Shown here piece by piece: positions 12,292 through 24,420 of a stretch of 64,000 nucleotides of DNA. The stretch lies in contig OY979718.1 of the NCBI GenBank assembly GCA_963855995.1, positions 39,121,059 to 39,185,058 of the forward strand, read 5' to 3'. The position numbers and the translations under genes were made by a program. Below the pieces are notes generated by a model. It did not search any database. It saw only the letters and a list, made by a program, of their open reading frames with translations, and was not told where the DNA came from. How positions within the stretch are numbered: position 1 is the stretch's first letter; each line of letters begins with the position of its first letter. This DNA comes from Muricea muricata. Lineage: Eukaryota; Cnidaria; Anthozoa; Malacalcyonacea; Plexauridae.

Positions 12292-12724
12292 GTTAAAATT
12301 GTTAAGTAAAACGTATTTTTAGCAACGAGTGTTTGCAACGAGTATTTTTGTCTTTTAAGTCCGCTTTGCTGTACATCAGCATTTGTTATATGGCTGTTTT
12401 TACTTGGTTTTTACAATTATGCTTTACTGTTTTTAAAATTGCTTACATGCCATCTTGACATCTTGTTTTGATGTGAACGTTTTATGAATAAAGGCTTTTT
12501 GTTTCTTAACTGTCTTGAACATTTATACTTAACTGTAGATGGTAGAAACGTCTTGCATTTTACAAAATTTTTTGCATTTTACATGCAAGTTTTTGTGTTT
12601 CCTAAAGTATTTTTTGCTTATTTGCTAATGATATTGTATATAATTTTGCTCACAAAGTTCATGCAAGCATAGTTCAAACACGCTTGCTTGAGACAAACTT
12701 TCTCTCATGCCCCCCTATGTTTAA

Positions 12725-13241
12725 AGAGAAATAGCAACAAAAATTTTTATTGTCTCATTTGAAAGAGACTCTGAAAATAATATATAGAAGTTTTTACAAA
12801 ATTTTTGTATCTATTTTACTTTTGGAGATATTGTCACCTGAATAATCGAACTGTCCGCCATCTTGGATTAATTTTTAACCTCATTAACAATGTTTTGGTG
12901 ACGTCACAACAGGGATAAGCCATTCAAAGCTTCTCTTAAATACTTATCACCAGTAAAATATGTGTGAAACCTTTTCAGTCCGTGCTGAAATCCGAAACAC
13001 TTACCATGTGTGGGGTTAATGAAGAAGATTAATCATTGTGTCGTAAGAAAAAAAATTGCGTGACCCCAGTTGTGACGTACAATGCATATCTACAAATATC
13101 CAAGATGGCGGACAACTAAAGATTTCAAGTCAAAATATCTCACTAAATAAGGTAGATATAAAAATTCTGTGATAGACTTCTATATATTGTTTTGGAGTCT
13201 CTTTCAAGTAAGACGATAAAAAATTTTGTTGCCATTTCCCT
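12725..13241. mobile_element. TTAA-flanked MITE with about 110-bp terminal inverted repeats
   Basis: TTAA lies at 12721-12724 and 13242-13245. The left end AGAGAAATAGCAACAAAAAT matches the complement of the right end (AGGGAAATGGCAACAAAATT), and similarity runs on through TTGAAAGAGACTC and ATATATAGAAGT. Both arms also carry a NNCAAGATGGCGGAC-type phrase. TTAA duplication suggests a piggyBac-like family. No protein is encoded. Confidence 0.8.
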
Positions 13242-13245
13242 TTAA

Positions 13246-14150
13246 GCTTATGCCTTTTTGAATAACCACTATATATAAGTATATAATCTGACTATCATAC
13301 TTGTTTACCTCAGAATTATTCTACAACAATACAGCTGAAAGGTGTATTATTTGTTTAAACTATTTAAATAAGTAAGATTAGATAAAATTTTTCACTACAT
13401 ATACTCCAGAGATAAATATGCATGGTATGGAGCGAGGGAATTGACTGCTGACAATAAAAGTACAGTATTAAAATGCCTAATCCCCAATTGGGTGGAAAGG
13501 ATGAAGCTCACATTTCTCCATTATCCATCTTGTGCATTCCCCTCCTTTTCCCCTTATGATTTCTACTGCTTTTGACTTTTTAGAACAACTTTTTCAAAAA
13601 TGCATTTTTGCTTACTACAAAACCAATCCACAGTGATACACTTCATAGTTGTATTACTTAAATTGAAAAATTTCAAGGTTTAGTAATTTTAACTAACAAT
13701 GAGTCATTGAAGAAAAACACCAACCCCACATTTAGCAAGAGTAATCCGAGGATTACTGATCCACTTGAGGCTGAGCAATGTATGCTTCCTGTAGTGGGAT
13801 GAGGATATTATATTATGCTGATACTATAATCTATAGTAAAAATGCTAAATCATCTGATGGTAGAGAGGCTGACATGAATCTCCTATCTCTACATTGGTGG
13901 TGCAGATGTTTTCTGAAATTACAATAATGCCTAAAACTACATTGTATACTATTATGATTATGACATAACTATCACTGTGTTGTCCAAATGGGCTTTGATT
14001 TCTGATCTCTTCTCAATTTTGATGTGGTATTGATAACAGATTATTAGTGCAACATTTGAAGAAAACGGTTGTACTGTAATTTAAGTGTAGTTGTTTTTTT
14101 GAAAAACATAGTTAAAGTAAACGTTAAAAGGCCTTTAAAGTTATTATAAT
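13246..14150. other. Non-coding stretch
   Basis: AT-rich. No convincing exon, RNA gene or element ends. Confidence 0.3.
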
Positions 14151-14152
14151 AG

Positions 14153-14292
14153 TAATAGAGTTGATGTTCTTGGGCATAAATATGTTTTTGACCCTCCTCA
14201 GAGCTCATTTTAACCCTTGCTACGCTCGGGCTAAAATGATTCTGAGTCGGGCCAAAAACATATTTATGCCCACGAACGTCAACTCTATTGTT
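14153..14292. mobile_element. Short foldback element
   Basis: The left arm (AATAGAGTTGATGTTC..GGGCATAAATATGTTTTTG) and right arm (CAAAAACATATTTATGCCC..GAACGTCAACTCTATT) pair over about 45 bp around a 50-bp loop rich in GCTCGGGCTAAAAT. Size and structure fit a MITE. Confidence 0.75.
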
Positions 14293-14320
14293 ATATTATA
14301 TTATATTATATTATATTATA

Positions 14321-14515
14321 TTTAAGAAATATAAAACATTTTCCGTGTTGATATAGTTATATCAACACGAGTGGAAATTGGAAAAACGAGAGATTGTGTG
14401 GAAACACGACGCCCGCAGGGCGAAGTGTTTTCACACAATTTCGAGTGTTGATATAACTGTATATCAATACGGAAAAAATGTTTTATATATATTTCTTTTA
14501 TAATATAACACAAAG
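14321..14515. mobile_element. Second foldback element with TTGATATA arms
   Basis: Inverted arms AAGAAATATAAAACATTTTC / AAAATGTTTTATATATATTTCTT surround nested inverted phrases (TCCGTGTTGATATA, GTTGATATAACT) and a GC-rich centre CGACGCCCGCAGGGCG. A third partial copy, TTCCGTGTTGACATAG...TATATCAACACGG, lies at about 14541-14577. Confidence 0.7.
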
Positions 14516-14939
14516 AACTTTAACAGAAGAGTGGTGGGAAATTTTCCGTGTTGACATAGAGTTATATCAACACGGCTCTTAGCCAATCAGCGTTCAGAAT
14601 TTACAAATGCTATATTATAATATATTATATTATATTATATTTTATACTAAATTATACTATATTAAAATACTCTCAAGTAAATATGCATCTCAACTAGGAA
14701 AGTGAAAAATACTTTAACCATGGTGAGAATCGAACTCAAGGTCGAGACATTTTATCCAAACAATATTACCAAGTAATATATACAAGTTCTCTAGATTAAA
14801 TAAACACTTTTATTGAGCTTTTGACTCCGTTTTTCAAGCCTCCATTAGAATAATCTATTTACAGGGAATTTAAGTTTTCATAAGTTTTCTTTCTGTTGTT
14901 GTATTTGATGTGAGCGTTTGATTGGTTCTTTGGTTGAAT

Positions 14940-15405
14940 GTAGCGTTTGATTGGTTGTTGTTGGATGCATTGTTACTGTAAGATATCTTGGATTACAAGA
15001 GCGAAATCATTGACAGCAGATGGTTGTGGAGAGCATTTATAAGAAGAGTGTTTGAGTTGAAGGAGGACTGAAGGAATGTCAATGTTTTATAAGGAATTGA
15101 GTAAATCACATTTCTTTTCTGTATGGTCGTTGTTTTCCTGCTCCACATGAGCATGATAATGGGCACACCAAAACACGGATTTAGATCAAGCTAAAACAAA
15201 ACACACACGCACGGGAGTTCAAAGAGGCATGGTATAGCTAGATGAGAACACCATAAACAGACACATTGACATTCTTTCAGCATTCTTTCAACTCAAACAC
15301 TCTTCTGATAAATGCACCCGACAATCACCTGCTATCAATAATTTCGCTCCTGTAATCCAAGATTAACCAACCATAACAAAGCATGCAACAACAACCAACC
15401 AAATA
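14940..15405. mobile_element. Long inverted repeat, about 145-bp arms
   Basis: The left arm (about 14940-15085) and right arm (about 15262-15405) are diverged reverse complements. Both contain ATCTTGGATTACA..AGCGAAAT and AAGAGTGTTTGAGTTGAA. The loop of about 175 bp holds no recognised gene. Arms are about 80 percent similar by eye, so the insertion is old. Confidence 0.75.
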
Positions 15406-16745
15406 ATTATTTTAAAAGGCTTACCCGACTACTTTGAAAACTGCTTTTATACAATGACTGTTAAAATATCACTGTTGAGGACCAAACGTCATTTAGGAAT
15501 CATATCGATCTTAACCTATATTTTCAAATTTTTATATAATATTATTAATATATAAAATAAAGAATATTGATAAATTAAAATTGATAATAAAAAGCATAAA
15601 TAATACCTGCAAAGCATAATTTTATAGTACATAAGAACAAGCAACAGCAAATGAAAACTATAAATAAGAGAAAACATACCTTATTGGTAAACACAAATTG
15701 CAAAACAAGTTTCATTTGTTTGTTTATATTTTTGATTGTAAAATTTCAAAATGGCCGCTGAAATTCACAGTACACGAATCCCGCACGAAATCCACGCGAG
15801 AGAACAGATTTGCACTAAATTTGAAGTTGGAAATTGAACTACACCACAAGTTATTATAGCACCACAACAGAATGCTTTAAAGCCTTTACTGATAAAAATA
15901 CCTCGGAACTATAGATAACGTAGATGCATCGGATCTGGTAAGAACAATTCTTAAATGGAAATCTTACACTTTACCATGCTGTAGTAACTACGAAATGCAT
16001 ACACCATCAAAAAACCTAAAAGAACGAGAAACGAATTAATTAAGTGTGAAGTACCTCTCAAATGTGACTGTATTATGTTGATTATAATAATATGCTTTAA
16101 TAATATGGCAGTGCAAAGATTGCTGTATCGTGAAAAGATTCCACCGCCTGCTTAGAATTCCGGTGTTTATATTTTGTGTATTTCACAGAGGCTGGTAAAG
16201 GGTATTTTCATGAGCCGTAAATGCTTGATTTTGGTGATTTTTTCTACTCCCATGAGGTCTGATTCGCAACAAAAATGTTCCCTGAAATGAGAATGATAGA
16301 TCTCAAACTCGTGAACTCGTGTTCAAATAAGAGTAAAAATATGACTTTGGAGACCTTTCGGAGGTTGTCTGTCACGCAGTCTCATCACTCAAATGTAAAT
16401 CTTGTATCGACGTTTTTCGAGAAAAGGTAGAGCTGCTATGTTCTTGCTGTGAAACGTTATCCATAACCCTCCTTCACATAAGTTCTCAAGTTGTTTGCAG
16501 CAATAAAATGGTTCGGGGTGTGATAAATATTATTTCAGCTGGAAATAAAGTATTTTATCTTATAAACATCAACTGTGTTATATAATATAGAGAGTTTTTG
16601 TCCACTGAGGAAAATCGTATTTAAGCATGAAAATATCTTGTTCACACTCGAAATAAATCTCATATTTCCCTGCAACCGTGCAGTATTCTCTATACATGTT
16701 GGGTTATTTGATGCCTATATATGTGTACTATTTATTATTATTAGT
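15406..16745. other. Non-coding stretch
   Basis: Contains AT-rich tracts (15530-15610). No gene, RNA or element ends that I can support. Confidence 0.3.
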
Positions 16746-16748
16746 AAA

Positions 16749-17008
16749 CTGGGGCCGGTTGTATCAAAGGCGCTTAGCTTAAACGATGGATACGTCAAAA
16801 ATATAAAACAAGTTTGCATGTTGTATAAAAAAATCAGCTAAAGTTATTTGACCCGAGGCCGAGAAGAACAATTATATATAAAACTAAATATTTATTCTAT
16901 TAAACTCATAATTTTGGCTCCGTTCTAGATGTAAAGTGATTTTTAAATTTCACGTATCCACCGTTTAAGCTTTAACACCTTTAACGCCTTTAACACAACC
17001 GGCCCCAG
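16749..17008. mobile_element. MITE with GGGGCCGGTTGT inverted ends
   Basis: The left end GGGGCCGGTTGTATCAAAGG faces the right end ACAACCGGCCCC. Subterminal phrases CTTAAACGATGGATACGT and ACGTATCCACCGTTTAAG are also inverted. A second member of the family lies at 62285-62525. Confidence 0.8.
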
Positions 17009-17534
17009 TTATGCAGGTTTGTAGAATATGGACGACGAAAAACAAATACAAGACTAATATTTATAATGGCTGAAATCGCCATCTTATGCCACTGTTCTTA
17101 CCGAGAATTATTAAAGCGGGAGGCATTTAAGTTCGTATTCAAGCTAGTCATGACTCCCGCCTTGCCGACACCTCGCTTTACGGAAAGCGGATAACTCTAC
17201 CCAACTGTAACTTCAAACAACCCTTATGCTGGAATAGCTAAACTTCAGTTACAAAAATTTTGCTGCTCTTCCTGAAATTGTAAACAAAATCTTTACGTGG
17301 TTGTATATGACGCAGTAAGAAATAATGAGAAAAGGTGTTCAACAAAAAATTATGAAGAAACAATCAAATGTTTTCCTCTCATATAATTCTTTAGCCCAAT
17401 TCAAGCTATGAATTTCTTGCCAATGCTTTATTTTGACTTTGGCAAAGTAAGTAGACATGACGAGAAGGCAATATAAACAATCAACTTGAAATTTATAATC
17501 AACGAAACACTGTACAAAGAAAGTATAAAAGAAG
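17009..17534. other. Spacer before the left tRNA-like array
   Basis: No gene or repeat structure seen. Array similarity begins near 17535. Confidence 0.3.
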
Positions 17535-20500
17535 TAGAATTAACTGGAGAATTCACACCAAACGTATACCACTACACGACTCGTTCATGAGCGTATGATC
17601 GGAAGTAAATTATTGGCTTTAACCAATTTGTACTTCATTCTAAGCAAAAATATTTGCAACTGTTTTTACAAAGATTCGAATCAATCCAACTAGTAATTCA
17701 GCCAACAGCCTGTACCACCACGCCACTCGTCTAAGCTTGTGTAATAGAAGGTAAATTATTGATTTTAACTATAATTTGTACTTCATTCTAAGCAAAAACA
17801 TTTGCAACTGTTTTCAGCAAGATTCGAATTAATCCAACTGGAAATTCACCCAACAGCCACGCGTTCGATGCTTGTCTGTCTTGTTTACTAATTTTACTTT
17901 TACTAATTTTTTACGACATTTGAAGGCAAAATAGCTGGTAATAATTGCAATGAGATTTGAACCCATTTAGATGGAAATTCTCCCCAAAGCCTGTACCACT
18001 AGACCACTCGCTCATATTTGTGTAATAGGAGGTAAATTATTGATTTTAGCCAATTTTTTCCTTTAATTTAAGCAAAAATATTTGCAATTGTCTGCAGCAA
18101 GACTTGAACATATCTAACTCGTAATTCATAACAAAGCCTGTACACCACTAGACCGCTCGGGTATACTTGCGTAGCAAGAGGTAAATTATTGATTTTAACC
18201 AATTTTTTCCCTTCAATTTTAGCAAAATTATTGGCAACTGTCTGTTGCGCGATTTGAACCAATCTAACTGGCAATTCCCACCAATGCTTGTACCACTAAA
18301 CCACTAATTGTTGAGGCTTGTGTAGTGTGAGGTAAATTATTGACTTTAACTATTTTTCAACCTCATTTTAATCAAAGCAAAGGATTTTCAAATGTTTACA
18401 GCGAGATTTGAACCAATGTAGCTACTAATTCACACCAAAGCCTGTACCCCTAGACCACTAATTTTTGCTTGTGTGGAGAGGGGTAAATCATTGACTTTAA
18501 ACAATTTTCTACTTCATTTTAAGCAAAAATATTTGCAACCGTCTGCAGCGAGATTTGAACCAATCTATAACTGGTAATTCACACCAAAGCCTTTACCATT
18601 AGACCCCTCGTCCAGGCTTGTGTAAGGGGTTGTAAATTATTGACTTTAGCAAATTTTATTCTTAATATTAAAGCAAAATATTTGCAACGCAATGAAGCGG
18701 GATTCGAACTAATCTAACTGGTAATTGACACCAAAGCCTGTACCACTAGAACACTCGTGCAGGCTTGTATATTGGGCGGTAAATTATTGACTTTAACAAA
18801 TTTTATTTTTAATATTAAAGCAAAGTTTTTACAACATTATGAAGCGGGATTCGAACCAATCTAACTGGCAATTCACACCAAAGCTTGTACCACAAGACCA
18901 CTTGTTGAGGCTTGTGTAGTGTGAGGGCAAGCAAATTATTGACTTTAACTCTTTTTCAACAGCATTTTAATCAAGCCAAAAGATTTTCAAATGTCTACAG
19001 CGAGATTTGAACCAATGTAGCTACTAATTCACACCAAAGCCTTTACCCCTAGACCACTAGTTTTTGCATGTGTGGTGAGGGGTATATCATTGACTTTAAA
19101 CAATTTTCTACTCTATTTTAAGCAAAAATATTTGCAATTGCCTGCAGCGAGATTTGAACCAATCTACAACTGGTAATTCACACCAAAGCCTGTACCACTA
19201 GAACACTCGTCCAGGCTTGTATATTGGGCGGTAAATTATTGACTTTAACAAATTTTATTTTTAATATTAAAGCAAAGTTTTTGCAACATTATGAAGCGGG
19301 ATTCGAACCAATCTAACTGGCAATTCACACCAAAGCTTGTACCACAAGACCACTTGTTGAGGCTTGTGTAGTGTGAGGGCAAGCAAATTATTGACTTTAA
19401 CTCTTTTTCAACAGCATTTTAATCAAGCCAAAAGATTTTCAAATGTCTACAGCGAGATTTGAACCAATGTAGCTACTAATTCACACCAAAGTCTTTACCC
19501 CTAGACCACTAGTTTTTGCATGTGTGGTGAGGGGTATATCATTGACTTTAAACAATTTTCTACTCTATTTTAAGCAAAAATATTTGCAATTGCCTGCAGC
19601 GAGATTTGAACCAATCTACAACTGGTAATTCACACCAAAGCCTGTACCACTTGACCACTCGTCCAGACTTGTGCATGGGGTGGTAAATTATTGACTTTAC
19701 CAAATTTTATTCTTAATATTAAAGCAAAATATTTGCAACGCAATGAAGCGGGATTCGAACCAATCTAACTGGCAATTCACACCAAAGCTTGTACCACTAG
19801 ACCACTTGTTGAGGCTTGGGTAGTGTGAGGTAAATTATTGACTTTAACTATTTTTCAACCTCATTTTAATCTAGCCAAACGATTTTCAAATGTCTACAGC
19901 AAGATTTGAACCAATGTAGGTACTAATTCACACCAAAGCCTCCACCGCTAGACCACTAGTTTTTGCTTGTGTGGAGAGGGGTAAATCATTGACTTTAAAC
20001 AATTTTCTACTTCATTTGAAGCAAAAATATTTGCAACCGTCTGCAGCGAGATTTGAACCAATCTATAACTGGTAATTCACACCAAAGCCTTTACCACTAG
20101 ACCCTTCGTCCAGCCTTGTGTAAGGGGTGGTAAATTATTGACTTTAGCAAATTTTATTCTTAATATTAAAGCAAAAAAATTTGCAACATTATGAAGCGGC
20201 AAGCAAATTATTGACTTTAACTATTTTTCAACCTCATTTTAATCTAGCCAAACGATTTTCAAATGTCTACAGCGAGATTTGAACCAATGTAGGTACTAAT
20301 TCACACTAAAGCCCCTACCGCTAGACCACTAGTTTTTGCTTGTGTGGAGAGGGGTAAATCATTGACTTTAAACAATTTTCTACTTCATTTGAAGCAAAAA
20401 TATTTGCAATTGCCTGCAGCGAGATTTGAACCAATCTGTAACTGGTAACTCGCACCAAAGCCTGTACTACTAGACCACTCGTTCAGACTTGTGCAGGGAG

Positions 20501-20830
20501 TGGTAAATTATTTATTTTAGCAAATTTTATTCTTAATTTTAAAGCAAAATATTAGCAATTATATAAGCAAGCAGCGAGATTTGAACCAATCTAACTGGTT
20601 ATTGACACTAAAGCCTGTACCACTACACCGCTCGTGCATACTTGCGCAGTAGGAGGTAAATTATTGATTTTAGCCAATTTTTTCCTTCAATTTAAGCAAA
20701 ATTATTGGCAACTGTGTGTTGCGAGATTTGAACCAAATTAAAGGGTAAGTGACACCAAAGCCTGTACCATTAGACCACTCGTTCATGATTGCCTAATGAG
20801 TGGTAGATTATTGACTTTAACCATTTTTGC
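17535..20830 (-). repeat. Tandem array of tRNA-like monomers, left array (- strand polarity)
   Basis: About 22 diverged monomers of roughly 130-185 bp. Read on the - strand, each has a tRNA-like part: TGGTCTAGTGG (a good pol III A box, identical to the A-box region of metazoan tRNA-Glu), then CTTTGGTGTGAATT, then GGTTCAAATCTCGCT (a B-box-like sequence), followed by a spacer containing TTTGCTTAAAATGAAGTA and AAAGTCAATAATTTACC. Several monomer types alternate: AAACTAGTGGTCTAGGGG with ACATTTGAAAATC; AACAAGTGGTCTAGTGG with TCGAATCCCGCTTCAT; and GACGAGTGGTCTAGTGG with CTGCAGACAGTTGC. This produces a higher-order repeat of about 450-560 bp; for example about 18800-19230 closely matches about 19230-19670. 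Confidence 0.9.
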
Positions 20831-20859
20831 CTGCCCATCTAAAGGCTGTACCTGGGCCT

Positions 20860-20910
20860 GATCCTAACACTAACCCTACCCTTACCCTAACCCTAATCCT
20901 TCACAACTGC
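20860..20910. repeat. Degenerate telomere-type repeat
   Basis: Runs of CCCTAACC, CCCTACCC and CCCTTACCC phrases at the inner edge of the left array. On the opposite polarity, GGGTCAGGGTTGGGGTTTGGG follows at about 20998-21020. The metazoan telomere unit is TTAGGG, so this is interstitial and imperfect. Confidence 0.65.
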
Positions 20911-20930
20911 ACCCCTCGCTCATGGTCACC

Positions 20931-21110
20931 CGATCCGAGCGTTGTATCCCACTAAAATTATTGTCTCCAATAAATTACTGGGATTGTTAGGGTCAGGGTT
21001 GGGGTTTGGGTCAGGGTTCATTTTATATGCATGAAATGACAATTCCAGTAACTATTGGGATTATCAAACGTTGTAACCAGTAATTTTATTGGGATACAAC
21101 GTTCGGATCG
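20931..21110. mobile_element. Inverted-repeat element around telomere-type sequence
   Basis: The left arm CGATCCGAGCGTTGTATCCC..TAAAATTATT pairs with the right arm AATTTTATTGGGATACAACG..CGGATCG. The loop contains GGGTTAGGGTC-like telomeric words. It resembles a small foldback element. Confidence 0.65.
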
Positions 21111-21206
21111 GTTGTCATGGTTGATCATGTTTTACAAAAACAAGATAGATCTTGTCCTGCCATTAATATAAAATTATTTTTCATCGAGAAGTCGTGTTCG
21201 CAAATT

Positions 21207-21572
21207 TCGAAATCGTAGACAGCCAGTAGCATCGTTGATGGTCAGTCGCATCATTGATCTCTTTCCTAGGCGTAAGTGTTGTTGCGTTTTAATATTTTAA
21301 ATAATTAAATCCCTGACCCTAAACCCAAATCGTATAAAAGTTGAAACAAGTCAAGAAAAAAATGTTTGGTGAAATTTAAAAATAAACAGGCCACAGCCGG
21401 AATGCGAACCCCTGCTTGTTTTGCTAGAAATCACACGCCAAGACGACTGAGTTAACAACGAGTTAGCGGGAAACCGTGAAAACAATTTCTATTTCTAATA
21501 AAACGTCATCTAATTGAGACCAGAGCAGTCTGGGAACGAGATCAATGATGCGACTGACTGTCTACGGTTTCG
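21207..21572. mobile_element. Inverted-repeat element enclosing a tRNA-like sequence
   Basis: Arms share TCGAAATCGTAGACAG and GTCAGTCGCATCATTGATCT with the complement at 21538-21572. The left arm has an extra about 19 bp. The enclosed - strand sequence has an A-box-like TTAACTCAGTCGTC (21442-21455) and a B-box-like GGGGTTCGCATTCC (complement of about 21399-21412) at tRNA spacing. No cloverleaf acceptor stem pairs well, so this is tRNA-like only. Confidence 0.55.
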
Positions 21573-21754
21573 ACATTAGCATGTATGTCAGAAACATCTC
21601 CCCCTCTTGAACCCATATATGATAGCTACACATTAAACGCAACTTGTAGCAAGGCGGTCGTCAACAAAAATTTAACGAAATAAAGTATGATTTTGTGAAT
21701 ACACCACCTAAATTTACTATCGCAAATCTTTCGATCCGTAAATGAGGATATTAA

Positions 21755-21890
21755 AATAAGGTAAAAAATTGGTTGAAATCAATAATTTACCTACCTCTCA
21801 CTACACAGGCATGAACCAGTGGTCTGGTAGTACTGGCTTAGATGTAAATTACCAGTTAGATAAGTTCAAATTTCGCTGCCGGCAGTTTCA
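21755..21890 (+). repeat. Isolated tRNA-like monomer on the + strand
   Basis: Contains TCAATAATTTACC, then GAACCAGTGGTCTGGTAGTA and AATTACCAGTTAGATAAGTTC, then TTTCGCTGCCGGCAG. It is a single monomer of the array family inside the core and has the orientation of the right array, so the polarity switch lies between 20830 and 21755. Confidence 0.75.
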
Positions 21891-22204
21891 AACGTTTTAA
21901 TTGGCTTCTTCGTGTTTGCTTGTTGGATAAAGGTCGCAACGCATGAGTACTCTTTATAATCTCTTTCCGAAACAAACACGAAGCAACTCGTGATATGCTG
22001 TTTTCGCAAAGAAAATACACAATTATTAATCAAAGGACTGAAACTTGCAATGAAATAAGTTTCTTGTTTGAAAAAAACAAAAAGACACTTACGGGTAAAG
22101 AGTCTCATTCGTTATCCTGCATTTGACACTCCAGAGTCAAGTGTCACGCTTCTTTCTTTAACCAAAATTTGACACTGCATAGACAGGTGTTCCTCTTCTC
22201 TCGT

Positions 22205-22206
22205 AC

Positions 22207-22242
<36 letters not shown>

Positions 22243-23122
22243 TAAAAATATTTGAAAACGGTTACCCTTCACGGCACATAGGCACCTGATTTTCAAGGGG
22301 CCGTTTGTTACACACTATTACACTCTAATATATCACACTATTATATAATTACATCATTTACTATATATTTTTACACACGCTAAATATTATTAAATTTAAA
22401 AACCCTATTTACAAAAGTTATATTGAATCAGGTGCTGCCAAGAATACATTTAAATTTGTTGAGGCTAATGCCTTTTTCTTTGGCTGTACTCGATAAGCCA
22501 TTCCAAAGCGACGCAGCTGAGTAAATAAATAAAAGCTTTTCATCATAAAGTTTGTTTTTGGCTTTCCAAGTAGCTACGTAATTGTTGTTATTACTTCGCA
22601 AGTCATACCGATCATTAGTTTTAATTTTAAACAGGTTAGTTAAAGATGATGGCATTATGTCGTTTCTTACTTTGTGCATGAAAATCGTCTTATTGACTTT
22701 ATAACGTTGCTTCAAGGCTTTCCAGTTTAATTCCTTTAGAACGTCATCGCTGCTTGCATCGTATGTTCTACCAGTGATAATTCTCGCAGCTCTGTTTTGT
22801 AATTTTTGTAGTTTATTGGTCAAGTACTCGCAGCAGTTGTCCCAAACCAAGCTACAATAGTCAAAGTGTGATAGCACAATATGGCATTATGTATTCTCAA
22901 TAATGTTGATTTGGGAACGAACTGTCTTATTCGCCGCAACATTCCTATTCCTTTTGAAACGTTCGTGACAACATTTTGAATTTGATCGTTCCAAGAAAGG
23001 TGCTCATCAATAATGATGCCTAGAGTTTTGGATTTGTTAACCCTTTTGATTACGGACTCACCAAGTTCAATTTTAGGATCAGTTATAATATTTGGTATAC
23101 GCTGTCGCGAGCCAATAATCAT
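22205..23122 (-). mobile_element. CR1/Jockey-type LINE 3' fragment with (AAT)n tail
   Basis: On the - strand, 23122 to 22428 encodes the C-terminal end of a LINE reverse transcriptase: KTLGIIIDEHLSWNDQI, then (after a frame break near 22860) LSHFDYCSLVWDNCCEYL, LQNRAARIITG and a terminal SLWNGLSS region with stop. These are standard thumb and C-terminal motifs of non-LTR elements. The 3' end carries a trinucleotide tail (TTA repeats at 22209-22243 as read on +). The catalytic core is missing, so the copy is 5'-truncated and dead. Confidence 0.85.
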
Positions 23123-23309
23123 GTATTCACTTATAAAGAACTGCGCTTATTACAAGTATCTTAGTATAAAGAAGTGAACTTATTACAAGGATCTCCTTCT
23201 TTCTTTTCCCAACCGATTTGACACTCCACAGGCAAGTGTCTTTTTCCCATCCACCACACTTGAATTCAATTGAATTCATACTCAAATTCAAATTCAATCT
23301 GCAAAGAAC

Positions 23310-24120
23310 AACGAAAATAGAATAACGCTTAAATTCAGTCAAAAATGACGGGAGATCCGTCTGAGATTTCCTGCCAGTGTGAATGAAATTCGTTTGTAAA
23401 TCGTACATTTGTGCAGACACAACTGTGCCCTACATCACATGGCTTACTGGTTTTGCCTTCTTCTTTAGTTACCAACTACGTAAACTATGTGTCATTGATG
23501 TACTTTCCGCTTTTTTGGTACGAAGCATATTTTTCCATGTTTGGTACGTACCTGAGCAACGTTATTTTGCCGTATACTATGGTATATATAAAACACAACA
23601 CTCGTCGCAGATCATTGTTGCACAATAACGCTCAAATTCATTTAAAAATGACAAAAGATCCTTCTAAGATTTTCCGCCAGTGTGAATGAAATTCGTTTGT
23701 AAATCGTACATTTATGCAGATACAACTGTGCGCAACATCCTATGACCAACTGGCTACGCACTCTCTTTGGTTAGCTTTGCTGAAGAAATTAATACCCGTT
23801 AAAGAACTATGTATTTGTCATTGACAAACTTCCGCCCTTTTTCCTACGAGCATATGCTCGATCAATGGTGCAAAAGGCTTCTTCCAGAAGTTTTGACAAA
23901 GACCATGAACGTGGCGAAGCGCGAACGGCCTTATTTGTTAAATGCTATAGTATATAAAACACAACACTCGTCATATCAGAGCAATCATTGTTGGACAATA
24001 AACGCTCAAATTCATTCAAAGATCGCAGAAGACCCAACTAAGATTTCCTTCCAATACGAATGAAATTCGCCTCTAAATCACACGTGTATGCTGACACAGC
24101 TGTGCCCAACATCATATAAA
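23310..24120 (+). repeat. Three imperfect tandem copies with TATA boxes and a 13-codon frame
   Basis: Copies begin at about 23310, 23625 and 23992 and share ACGCTYAAATTCA, GATTTCC, AATGAAATTCG..TAAATC, and ACAACTGTGC. Copies two and three are preceded by TATATAAAACACAACACTCG (TATA-like element at about 23583 and 23950). Copies one and two contain a 42-nt frame (23345-23386 and 23648-23689) encoding M-T-x-D-P-S-x-I-x-x-Q-C-E. Copy three keeps the same reading and stop but has lost the ATG. Repeat structure is certain; expression of the tiny frame is speculation. Confidence 0.7.
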
Positions 24121-24420
24121 ACTAACTGACTATACGCCCCATCTTTTGTTCACTTTGCTGAAGCGTTTTATGCAAGTTACCAACAACATAATTATGTGTC
24201 ATCAACTCTCTTTACTTTTGCTTCATTGTCCTGAAGAAGGATCAACTTGCAGAAATTCACTAACATTTGCTTACATAAATATGCTCAGCACACATGATGC
24301 GCGGTAGCTGTCTCTTATGTAGGACCACCGCAGACGTCAACATCTAGCAATCGCATTTCAGTTCCGGAGAATGTTTGTAATGTCGAGGAAATGATTTGAC
24401 ACCCTCCGTGTGATTATAAT

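Noticed and set aside
14700-14770. B-box-like GAGTTCGATTCTCA on the - strand near 14730
   Set aside because: No convincing A box or cloverleaf around it; too weak to list as an RNA gene.
24233-24260. CTGAAGAAGGATCAACTTGCAGAAA as a hammerhead
   Set aside because: The two boxes are present but no stem II can form between them.
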